Both the position numbers and the translations under genes were made by a program. Positions 25,201 to 33,389 of a stretch of 64,000 nt of DNA are shown here, piece after piece (within the stretch, counting starts at the first letter, position 1; the number at the start of each line of letters is the position of its first letter). The DNA is from Maricaulis sp036231565 (GTDB lineage Bacteria; Pseudomonadota; Alphaproteobacteria; Caulobacterales; Maricaulaceae), in the NCBI GenBank assembly GCA_036231565.1, contig JAZAHA010000006.1:43899-107898 (forward strand). Reading direction: 5' to 3'. The notes under the pieces are model-generated. The model worked only from the letters and a program-made list of their open reading frames with translations, did no database searches and was not told the origin of the DNA.

Positions 25201-25851
25201 ATGAGGAGCACGACGGTGACTCAGGCGACCCACACTAGCCAAACCCGAACCGGGTTTCAATTTCCCCTGGAGCGGTTGGATCAGGCTTTTGCATCAATGG
25301 ATTTCGAGCCCGTCACGCTCGACAGGATCGACGAATTCCATGCGCTTGCGGATGCGCTCATAGAGGGCGAAATAGCGAGTGCTGAAGACATTGCCCGCGT
25401 GCAGGGCTGGACGCAGAGATCACTTCATATGCGCGTTTGGAATGGCACCCCTGACGGATTCGTCGCGTCCATCCCGCTCAGCGAAAAAGGCGTGTCTGCA
25501 CTGCTGGCCGGGGAGTTCGGCTTCGCCAACGCGAGACGCGACTGGGTGTGCGGTCTGGACCAGAAGGCCGCGGCACTGCTGTCCTGGGGGCTTGCCGGTC
25601 GCACGCCGCATGCCCAGGCGGCAGCCCTGCGTGCGCTGCTGGTGGGCTGGCGTGGCTTTTATTCGGATGTCCGCGTCTATGCCCGGGCACGCACCACCGA
25701 GGGGCAGGCTCTGATGCGACGACTGGGCTTCGAGGAATGTGCGCGGCCGGACGGTGTCAACCCGCTCTACGGTAGCACGGGCTTCCCCGACAGGCTTGGC
25801 GACATGCTGTTGCGGCACAGTATTCTCGGAGACTGGGAGGCGCCGCGATGA
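25201..25851 (+). CDS. GNAT-like protein, first gene of LysR-linked operon
   Basis: 216 residues. The C-terminal half contains FYSDVRVYARARTTEGQALMRRLGFEECARP, which resembles the end of a GNAT acyltransferase core (strand, helix, LGF motif). The N-terminal half (LERLDQAFASMDFEPVTLDRIDEFHALADALIEG) has no family I can name. The acetyl-CoA-binding R/Q-x-x-G-x-G/A loop is not evident, so activity is uncertain. ATG 25201 is chosen over a TTG at 25183. Its stop overlaps the next gene by 4 bases. The operator-like palindrome ends only 9 bases before the start, suggesting a short leader. Confidence 0.7.
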   Translation: MRSTTVTQATHTSQTRTGFQFPLERLDQAFASMDFEPVTLDRIDEFHALADALIEGEIASAEDIARVQGWTQRSLHMRVWNGTPDGFVASIPLSEKGVSALLAGEFGFANARRDWVCGLDQKAAALLSWGLAGRTPHAQAAALRALLVGWRGFYSDVRVYARARTTEGQALMRRLGFEECARPDGVNPLYGSTGFPDRLGDMLLRHSILGDWEAPR

Positions 25852-26471
25852 CGGACGAGACGGATGGCACAGTAATCGAGGTGACTGTTGCCCGCACGCT
25901 GGACCAGGTTGTCATGGCGATGACCTTGCGAGGCGTAATCTATCTGGGCGAACAGGAAGCGCCTTATGCCGAAGAATATGACGGCAACGACCTGGTGGCG
26001 GCCTCACACCTGATTGCCTGGAAGGGGCGCGAGCCGGTCGGCGTGCTGCGCCTGCGCTGGTTTGCCGATTTCGCCAAGGTGGAGCGTGCCGCCGTACTGC
26101 AGCAATACCGGCGCGACGGCGTGATGCGGGTGCTGATGCAGGAAGCCTTGCGCTACAGCGCCCGCCGCGGCTATCGCCGCATCATCGGCCATGCACAGCT
26201 CAATCGGGTGAAATACTGGCGGACGCACGGCTTTCGCGTTCGACCGGGCCGCCCGGAGTTCTATTTCTCGGACTATGCCTATGTCGAGATCGAACGAGAG
26301 CTGATACCGCCGGCCAACGCCATCACGGCGGATACGGATCCGATGGTCCTGATCCGCCCTGATGGCGAATGGGACCGGCCCGGCCCGTTCGACCTTTCAC
26401 TCGAACGGCTCGAAGCCGAAAAGAAACAGACCAAGAAAGACAAGAAGAAATCGGAGGAGGAAGCGGCATGA
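25848..26471 (+). CDS. GNAT-family acyltransferase
   Basis: 207 residues. The N-terminus has GVIYLGEQEAPYAEEYDGNDLVAASHLIAWKGREPVGVLRLRWF, a start seen in GNATs related to acyl-homoserine-lactone and N-acyl amino acid synthases. YRRDGVMRVLMQEALRYSARRGYRRIIGHAQLNRVKYWRTHGFRVRPG then carries the acyl-CoA/ACP-binding region and final LGF-like element. The tail (about 185-207) is lysine- and glutamate-rich and probably disordered. ATGA overlaps link it to genes on both sides. A substrate cannot be assigned. Confidence 0.82.
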   Translation: MTDETDGTVIEVTVARTLDQVVMAMTLRGVIYLGEQEAPYAEEYDGNDLVAASHLIAWKGREPVGVLRLRWFADFAKVERAAVLQQYRRDGVMRVLMQEALRYSARRGYRRIIGHAQLNRVKYWRTHGFRVRPGRPEFYFSDYAYVEIERELIPPANAITADTDPMVLIRPDGEWDRPGPFDLSLERLEAEKKQTKKDKKKSEEEAA

Positions 26472-27019
26472 CGAATGCCCAGAATCCGGCGCTGATCCTG
26501 CTCGACTGCCAGCGTGACCGGGTCGAAGGCCCCGACGGCCGGATCGATGCGGATAATCATGCGGCCATAGCCCGCATCGAGGCGCTGCTGCGCCGGGCCA
26601 GGGCCGATGGCTGGTCGATTTGCCATTGCCAGCACGCAATGACGGATGGCGCGCGCGCGGATCGCACGCCGGTGCCGGCCTTGCGTCCGCTGACCCGCGA
26701 ACCCGTTTTTGTGCGACGGGGCCTGTCGGCATTTTCAGACAGCTATTTCCATCAGTTTATGGCCCGAAACACCGGCCGGGCCTGTCTTCTGGTCGGATTT
26801 TCGGCGCCCTTCTCGATCCTGGCGACTCTGTTCGACGCCCAGACCCGTGACATTCCGCTGACCCTGGTGCCCGAGGCCGTGGGGGCGCTGGCCGTTGCGC
26901 CGCGCGATGTCGCGGAAACCCGGAGCCTGGCATTCGACCTGGCGGGCCGTCTGGCGCCGTCCCTCAGCCTGGACGCCATCGGACGGCAATGGCCACGCCT
27001 CGCCGAAACGGCGGGCTGA
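26468..27019 (+). CDS. Isochorismatase-fold protein with altered catalytic residues
   Basis: 183 residues of the cysteine-hydrolase (isochorismatase-like) fold: ALILLDCQRDRVEGPDGRI at the start, VFVRRGLSAFSDSYFHQFM in the middle and LLVGFSAPFSILATLFDAQTRDIPLTLVPEAVG. In active relatives the triad is Asp-Lys-Cys. Here Asp13 is kept, the Lys position is Arg83, and the nucleophilic Cys aligns with Ser116 (FSILAT against the usual VCVLAT). It is therefore either an enzyme with a different mechanism or a non-catalytic member. ATG 26468 overlaps the GNAT gene stop by 4 bases; it is the last gene of the operon. Confidence 0.82.
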   Translation: MTNAQNPALILLDCQRDRVEGPDGRIDADNHAAIARIEALLRRARADGWSICHCQHAMTDGARADRTPVPALRPLTREPVFVRRGLSAFSDSYFHQFMARNTGRACLLVGFSAPFSILATLFDAQTRDIPLTLVPEAVGALAVAPRDVAETRSLAFDLAGRLAPSLSLDAIGRQWPRLAETAG

Positions 27020-27529
27020 TCAGGTATTCCGGCGTGGGCTGCGGGGTTTCACAAGAGCGTGACAGTCCCTGTCCTTGGCGCGGAACAAGGCGCTCCATAT
27101 GGTTTGCCGAACGCTGCAGAAATGGCTGCGGCCGGGCTGGCGATTTTCGACACTGACGGTCTTGGATTCAGTACGGGCGTTCCTACATAAGTAGGCGAGC
27201 GGCCGCCCTGCCTCGTTCTCCTCCCCTCGAGCGGGCAGGATGACGGCCGCTCCAGACGATCAGGCCTCAAACGAGCGTCCCCCCAGCCTGCCGATGAGGT
27301 CTGCCAGGCACCGCCGGGTTCCCTGTCCCTACCCGGCGGTGCCGCTATCGTTCCGAGCCCCACCATGACCGGCATTTCCGGCGCCGTTTCGGCCGGTGCC
27401 GTCGAAATATCTGCGCTCTTGCCAAAAAGAATGGCTTGTTTGCGTTTTCAACGGTGTACATGGCTTGCGTGTGGGGAAAACAGGGCTAGGCTCGCCGCAA
27501 GAACCACAACAGACCACAGGGAGCGCCAC
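27020..27529. other. Long intergenic region upstream of NAD-GDH
   Basis: 510 bases with no supportable gene. It contains a perfect hairpin at 27309-27341 and, nearer the GDH start, a region where the promoter and 5' leader should lie (AGGGAGCGCC precedes the start codon). The in-frame extension of GDH into this region (from 27365) has no protein-family character. No repeat of the families found elsewhere was recognised here. Confidence 0.5.
27309..27341. terminator. Hairpin in the GDH upstream region
   Basis: CACCGCCGGGT (27309-27319) and ACCCGGCGGTG (27331-27341) are a perfect 11-bp inverted repeat with an 11-base loop. There is no U-tract on either side. It may end the upstream operon (290 bases after its stop) or form part of the GDH leader. 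Confidence 0.45.
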
Positions 27530-30500
27530 ATGGGGGCGGTCGTCGGAGTCGCGCACGCGTACACCCGTGACGAATTCATGGAGGCCGCGCGTTCGCGCTG
27601 GCAGGATCGCTATGGCAGCGAGTGCGGAGAGACGGGCACATCCTTCTTTTCGCAGATCTACGACGATGCCCTGGCCGAAGACCTGGAGCAGGTCGCCGCC
27701 GCCGATCTGGCGTCCATGTGCGTGGATTTCTGGCATTATGGCGAACAGCGCAGCGGCGAGGAGATCCTTGTCCGGATGCGAACGGCTACTCGCGATGATG
27801 GCAGCGAGCTGCCACGCGACGTGCTGGAGATCATCGGCCGCGACCGGCCCTTCATCGTCGACAGCGTGATGGGCGAAATCGGTGCCCAGGGCTACGACAT
27901 CCTGGCCATGTTCCACCCGATCGTTCAGGTGCGCCGCGACAATGACGGTGCGCGGGTCGATCAGGGCGGGCGCTGTCTCGCAGAGTCGATGATCCAGGTG
28001 CATTTGCCGCCGCTCGACGATCTGTCCCGCCGCACGCTGATCGAGGGGGTCACGGCGACCCTCGATGATGTCCGCGTTACGGTCGAGGACTGGGCCGACA
28101 TGCGCGCCCAGATGGACGAGGCCATCGCCCATCTCGCCCAGGCGACCACAAACGCCTCGCCGGAAGAGCTCACCGAAGCCTGCGAATTCCTGCGCTGGTT
28201 ACGCGATGACCATTTCGCCTTCCTGGGTTGCCGCATCTATGACTTCGAGGTCGACGAAAACGGCGGCATGGCCCAGCGCCATCCGCGCGTGCGTCCGGAG
28301 ACCGGCCGCGGCGTGCTGCGTGATCCCGATCGTCATGTTCTGCGCAAGGGGTCCGAGCCTGCGGTTCTGACCCCGGCCATCGAAACTTTCCTGCGTGAGC
28401 CCAGCCCGATCATCGTCGCCAAGGCGAACATGAAGTCGCGCGTCCACCGCCGCGTCTACATGGATTACATCGGCGTCAAACGGTATCGCGAGGACGGTGC
28501 GGTGATCGGCGAGATGCGCTTCGTTGGTCTTTTCACGGCCGAGGCCTATGACCAATCGGCCGCCCAGGTGCCGCTGATCCGCCGCAAGGTGCGTCGCGTG
28601 CTCGAGCGCGCCGGCAAGACGCCGGGCACTCACAGCGCCAAGAAGCTGCGCAACACGGTCGAGAACTTCCCGCGCGACGAGCTGTTCCAGACCGACGAGA
28701 ACGACCTGCTGGAAATCTGCCTCGGCATTCTGCACCTGCATGACCGGCCGCGCACCAAGCTGTTCATCCGCCGCGACCAGTTCGACCGCTTCGTGTCGGC
28801 GCTGCTCTTCGTGCCGCGCGAGCGCTATTCCTCGAAGGTCCGCGAGCAGGCCGGCGAGCTGATCCGCGATGCGTTCGGCGGCCGCCTCTCGGCCTTCTAT
28901 CCCCAGTTCGGCGACGGTTCGCTGGCCCGGGTGCACTACATCATCGGGCTCAACCCGTTCGATCACCCGGAACCGGAAGTCGGTGACCTGGAACGCCGGG
29001 TCGCCCGTCTGGCCCGCACCTGGGAAGACGATCTGGAAACCCATGTGCGCCGCAATGCGCCCGAGGACATCCGCTTGCGCATGCCGGCCTACCAGGACGC
29101 CTTCAAGGCCGGCTATCGCGAACTCTACGATCCGGAAGATGCTCTGGCAGATGTCATCAAGCTGGAAAGCCTGGAGAATCCGAGCCAGGTGGCCGTGCGC
29201 GTCTATCGCGAAGCCAACGATCCGGATAATGAGCTGCGACTGAAGATCTACCGTGTCGGCAAGCCGGTTTCCCTGTCCCGGGTCATGCCGGTTCTGGAGA
29301 ATCTCGGCCTCTACGTGGTGCAGGAGACCGGTTTCCCGGTGGACCGCCGCGCCAGCGACGGCCAGGGCGTCGACCGTGCCTATGTGCACGATTTCGAAAT
29401 GAAGTCCGACGCGCTGAAGGGGCAGGACGTCAAGGCGCTTGCACCGGTACTTGAAGATGCACTCCTGGCGATGGCCGACCGCCGCGCCGAGGATGACGGT
29501 TTCAACCGCCTGATCGTCGAGATCGGGGTGACCTGGCGCGAAGCGGCTTTCCTGCGCACCTGCGCGCGTTATCGCCAGCAGACCGGGCTCGACCCGTCCC
29601 AGGCGATCCAGGAAGAAGCGCTGGCCGCTTATCCGGACATTGCCCGCGGCCTGCTTGAACTGGCCCGCGTCAAGTTTGATCCCGCCTTCACCGATGATCG
29701 CAAGACGCGTTCCGACGCTGTCTGGGATGTCGAGGAACGGATTGGCAAGGCGCTCGATGGCGTCAAGAGCCTCGACCATGACCGGGCCCTGCGCCGGATC
29801 TTCCATCTGATCCGCGCCACGCTGCGGACCAACTTCTATCAGCTCGGCGCCGACGGTCAGCCCAAGGCGCGGATCTCGATCAAGATTGCCAGCGAACTGC
29901 TCGAAGAGCTGCCGCTGCCCAAGCCCTATCGCGAAATCTTCGTCTGGGCGCCCGATGTCGAGGGCGTTCACATCCGCTTCGGCCCGGTCGCCCGAGGCGG
30001 TCTGCGCTGGTCGGACCGGCGCGACGATTTCCGCACGGAAGTTCTGGGTCTGGTGAAGGCTCAGCAGGTGAAGAACGCGGTCATCGTGCCGGTCGGCTCG
30101 AAGGGCGGTTTCTATCCCAAGGCCCTGCCGCGAAACGGCAGCCGGGACGAGATCTTCGAAGCCGGACGTGAGGCCTACAAGACGTTTATCCGGGGTCTGC
30201 TCGACATCACCGACAATATTGTCGACGACGTGGTGAGACATCCTGATGCGACGCTGTGCTGGGATGACGAGGACCCCTATCTCGTCGTTGCCGCCGACAA
30301 GGGCACCGCGACCTTCTCGGACACGGCTAACGGGCTGGCGACCGACGAGTTCGATTTCTGGCTCGGCGACGCCTTCGCATCCGGCGGCTCGGCCGGCTAC
30401 GACCACAAGAAGATGGGCATCACGGCGCGCGGCGCCTGGGAATCCGTCAAACGCCACTTCCGCGAGATGGGCAAGGATATCCAGTCCGAATCCTTCACCG

Positions 30501-32455
30501 TGATCGGCGTCGGCGACATGTCCGGCGATGTGTTCGGCAACGGCATGCTGCTGTCGAAACAGATCCGTCTCGTGGCGGCCTTCGACCACCGCGACATCTT
30601 CATCGATCCCGATCCGGGCGATCCGGAGACGATGTGGAATGAGCGCAAGCGTCTGTTCGACCTGCCGCGTTCGTCCTGGCAGGACTATGATACCTCGCTG
30701 ATTTCCAAGGGCGGCGGTGTCTTCTCGCGGGGCGAGAAGTCGATCAAGCTGACCGACGAGATCAAGGCGCTGACCGGTCTGACCAAGGATGCAGTCAGCC
30801 CGACCGAGCTGATCCACGCCCTGTTGAAAGCCGAAGTCGAACTGCTGTGGTTCGGCGGTATCGGCACCTATGCCAAGGCGACGCACGAACAGCACTGGGA
30901 AGTCGGCGACAAGACCAATGACGGTCTGCGGGTCAATGCAGACGAGGTGCAGGCGAAGGTTATCGGCGAGGGCGCCAATCTGGGCTTCACGCAGGCGGCG
31001 CGGATCGAATACGGCCGTCATGGCGGCCGGGCCAATGCCGACTTCGTCGACAACTCGGCCGGCGTCGACAGTTCCGACCATGAGGTCAACATCAAGATCC
31101 TGCTGCGTCCGATGGTCCGCAATGGCGAGATGAGCCGGGAAGACCGCGACACGCTGCTGGAATCGATGACCGACGATGTCGCGGAACACGTGCTGCGCCA
31201 CAATTACGACCAGACCCTCGCCCTTTCCATGGCCGAGCATACGGCCGAGGCCGATCTGGATGCGCATGAGCGCTTCATGCTGGCCCTGGAAAAGCAGGGA
31301 CGCCTGGATCGTGAAGTCGAGGGGCTGCCCTCCTCCGAAGGCATGCGGGCGCTCAAGGGCCGCGGCCAGGGCCTGACCCGGTCCGAGCTGGCGGTTCTCA
31401 ACTCCTATGCCAAGATCACCCTGTTCGATCAGCTGGTGGCTTCCGACGTGCCGGACGATCCGCACTTCCGGGACATGCTGACAAACTACTTCCCGGAGGG
31501 TGTCCACAAATTCTCCGCCGCCATGGATGGCCACCGCCTGAAGCGCGAAATCGTGTCGACGGTGCTGGCCAACGAGATGATCAATCTGGGCGGTCCGACC
31601 TTCATCCACCGTGCGATCGATTCCACCACGGCGACCGTGCCGGCGATTGCCCGCGGTTTCGAGGCAGGTCGGGGCATTTTCGGCTTTGCCGAACTGACAG
31701 CGGCGATCAATGCGCTGGACAACCAGGCTCCGGCTGACGTCCAGATCAAGCTGCACGAGGAGATCATCCGCCTCCTGCGCCGCCAGACCTACTGGCTTGT
31801 CCGTCGCGGCCGCAACGAAGCCACGGCCAATGCCAGCTCGATCTCCGACGTGATCGCCTCCTACCGGCCGGGCGTGCAGGAATTGCGCTCCATGGTGCAC
31901 GAGATCATTTCCGATCACGAACGCGCCGGCGTGAAGAAGCGCAAATCCGCCTTCGTCAAGGCAGGCGCTCCGGCCGATCTGGCCCAGTCGGTTGCTGAAT
32001 TGCGGCCGCTGACCTCGTCGACGGACGTGATCGACATGGCCAATAATTTCGACTGGCCCCTCGCCTCGACGGCCTACATCTACCATGCGGCCGGTGCGCG
32101 CTTCCGCTTCGACCGGCTGCGCGGCCTTGGCCAGGAGGTCTCCTCGGACCTGCACTGGGATCGTCTGGCCGTGCGGCGCCTGATGGAAGACTTCTACGCC
32201 AACCAGCAGGCGGTGACGGCGTCGATGATGCGCTTCGCCCGCCAGGCTGGTGGATCGCTGGAAGCGGGTATCGAAAACCCGTCCCGTGACTGGGCGGATT
32301 CGGTCGTTGAGGCCTGGAATACGGTCAATGAGGAAGAGGCCGGCCGGGTCGACTCGGTGCAGCGGCAGCTGGACGAGTCCGGCGCGTGGACCCTGTCCAA
32401 GCTCGCGATCGCCTCGACCCAGATCGGCGAGATGGCGGCGGTCGCTCAGCCCTGA
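27530..32455 (+). CDS. gdhB: NAD-specific glutamate dehydrogenase, large (180-kDa) class
   Basis: 1641 residues, the normal size of the giant bacterial NAD-GDH that oxidises glutamate to 2-oxoglutarate and ammonia. The long N-terminal part contains ACT-like regulatory segments (VLEIIGRDRPFIVDSVMGEIGAQGYDI). The catalytic core has GPVARGGLRWSDRRDDFRTEVLGLVKAQQVKNAVIVPVGSKGGFYPK, the Lys region of the substrate pocket, and DKGTATFSDTANGLA. The helical C-terminus runs to SQIGEMAAVAQP-like residues. ATG 27530 with AGGGAG upstream is chosen. The gene is monocistronic; its end overlaps the convergent hydrolase by 10 bases. No truncation or frameshift was seen. Confidence 0.96.
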   Translation: MGAVVGVAHAYTRDEFMEAARSRWQDRYGSECGETGTSFFSQIYDDALAEDLEQVAAADLASMCVDFWHYGEQRSGEEILVRMRTATRDDGSELPRDVLEIIGRDRPFIVDSVMGEIGAQGYDILAMFHPIVQVRRDNDGARVDQGGRCLAESMIQVHLPPLDDLSRRTLIEGVTATLDDVRVTVEDWADMRAQMDEAIAHLAQATTNASPEELTEACEFLRWLRDDHFAFLGCRIYDFEVDENGGMAQRHPRVRPETGRGVLRDPDRHVLRKGSEPAVLTPAIETFLREPSPIIVAKANMKSRVHRRVYMDYIGVKRYREDGAVIGEMRFVGLFTAEAYDQSAAQVPLIRRKVRRVLERAGKTPGTHSAKKLRNTVENFPRDELFQTDENDLLEICLGILHLHDRPRTKLFIRRDQFDRFVSALLFVPRERYSSKVREQAGELIRDAFGGRLSAFYPQFGDGSLARVHYIIGLNPFDHPEPEVGDLERRVARLARTWEDDLETHVRRNAPEDIRLRMPAYQDAFKAGYRELYDPEDALADVIKLESLENPSQVAVRVYREANDPDNELRLKIYRVGKPVSLSRVMPVLENLGLYVVQETGFPVDRRASDGQGVDRAYVHDFEMKSDALKGQDVKALAPVLEDALLAMADRRAEDDGFNRLIVEIGVTWREAAFLRTCARYRQQTGLDPSQAIQEEALAAYPDIARGLLELARVKFDPAFTDDRKTRSDAVWDVEERIGKALDGVKSLDHDRALRRIFHLIRATLRTNFYQLGADGQPKARISIKIASELLEELPLPKPYREIFVWAPDVEGVHIRFGPVARGGLRWSDRRDDFRTEVLGLVKAQQVKNAVIVPVGSKGGFYPKALPRNGSRDEIFEAGREAYKTFIRGLLDITDNIVDDVVRHPDATLCWDDEDPYLVVAADKGTATFSDTANGLATDEFDFWLGDAFASGGSAGYDHKKMGITARGAWESVKRHFREMGKDIQSESFTVIGVGDMSGDVFGNGMLLSKQIRLVAAFDHRDIFIDPDPGDPETMWNERKRLFDLPRSSWQDYDTSLISKGGGVFSRGEKSIKLTDEIKALTGLTKDAVSPTELIHALLKAEVELLWFGGIGTYAKATHEQHWEVGDKTNDGLRVNADEVQAKVIGEGANLGFTQAARIEYGRHGGRANADFVDNSAGVDSSDHEVNIKILLRPMVRNGEMSREDRDTLLESMTDDVAEHVLRHNYDQTLALSMAEHTAEADLDAHERFMLALEKQGRLDREVEGLPSSEGMRALKGRGQGLTRSELAVLNSYAKITLFDQLVASDVPDDPHFRDMLTNYFPEGVHKFSAAMDGHRLKREIVSTVLANEMINLGGPTFIHRAIDSTTATVPAIARGFEAGRGIFGFAELTAAINALDNQAPADVQIKLHEEIIRLLRRQTYWLVRRGRNEATANASSISDVIASYRPGVQELRSMVHEIISDHERAGVKKRKSAFVKAGAPADLAQSVAELRPLTSSTDVIDMANNFDWPLASTAYIYHAAGARFRFDRLRGLGQEVSSDLHWDRLAVRRLMEDFYANQQAVTASMMRFARQAGGSLEAGIENPSRDWADSVVEAWNTVNEEEAGRVDSVQRQLDESGAWTLSKLAIASTQIGEMAAVAQP

Positions 32456-33317
32456 TCGCGCAGGTCGTGGTCAAGAATATCGACGATGCGGGCGCGCGCA
32501 CGGGCTGCCGCGTCCGCATCGTATTCCATCCGCGGATCCGGCGGGGCAGCCGGCTCGTCGAAGGCATGGGTGATGCCAGGCCAGGTGACATGATCGACCG
32601 GTGTCCGGCCGCCTCCGCGCGGTCGAACAGGCGTGTACAATCGCCTGTCGGAGCCACCATGTCGCGTTCCGCCAGGATGGCGTGGATGGCAATGTCTGAC
32701 GGGAATGCCCGGCCGTCGGCCCGCACCGGAAATCCGCAATAGGGATAGAGCAGGATGGCCGAACGTACGCCGGCCAGGGGCGGCGTCTCCACGCCGGCAA
32801 GGCCGGGCGAAACCCGGCCCTCGCCGGCATAGTCCAGCGCATCCAGCACGGTCCAGCCGCCATGGCTCCAGCCGATCAGGGCGAGGCGGGCTTCGTCGAT
32901 ACGCGGGTCCTCGCGGGCCAGCATCAATGCCGCTTCGATATCCGCAGCCCGCTCGCGGCCCCACAGACGCAGCGCGGTGCAGACCTGGCTCATGGCGGCA
33001 AACCGGCCGATGCCGCGGGCGCGGTTCGAATCCACCGTGATCACGCCATAAGCGGCCTCCAGAAGGGCGGTGGCATAGTCCGGCTGGACCTGGCGCAATC
33101 CGCCACAGCCATGAAGCAGGATCGCGGCAGGGACCGGTGCTTGGGCATCAGCGGGTATTTCGATCGTGGTGTGCGGCCGGATCAGCGCGACCTGTTCAGC
33201 GATATCGCGCCCGGGCGTGGTGATGCCGGTCGCCTGTCCGATGGCGCAGCCGCCCAGCCCGGCGAGCAGAAGGATGAGCGTGGCCAGTCCGCCGCGCAGG
33301 ATCGTGTTTGCCGACAT
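32446..33317 (-). pseudogene. Frameshifted alpha/beta-hydrolase (dienelactone-hydrolase-like) lipoprotein
   Basis: From ATG 33317 the frame encodes a lipoprotein signal (lipobox LGGC, Cys24), the oxyanion motif HGCGG (69-73), nucleophile Ser151 in GWSHGG and an acidic residue in LAERDMVAPTGD. After about residue 238 (near 32600-32607) homology jumps to the next frame, which supplies the expected C-terminus with the catalytic His (GITHAFDEP) and ends at 32446 beside the GDH stop. The original frame instead runs on as low-complexity Arg/Ser/Pro into the antisense of GDH. One base appears missing. It is either a true frameshift mutation or a sequencing error; otherwise the gene looks intact. Confidence 0.78.
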
Positions 33318-33389
33318 GAAAAGACCCTGGCGGGCAGCGCCGGCCAGGGTCAATGAAAAAGGGATTCACGCGCAGTTGCCTGGCGTGGA

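Noticed and set aside
25138..25260. Longer LysR start at 25260
   Set aside because: It would extend over the operator and into the divergent gene, and the added residues do not resemble a LysR N-terminus.
28199..32155. A 1318-codon open frame on the minus strand opposite NAD-GDH
   Set aside because: It is the antisense shadow of a GC-rich gene; its composition is Arg/Gln/His-rich without any domain, whereas the plus strand encodes a textbook glutamate dehydrogenase.
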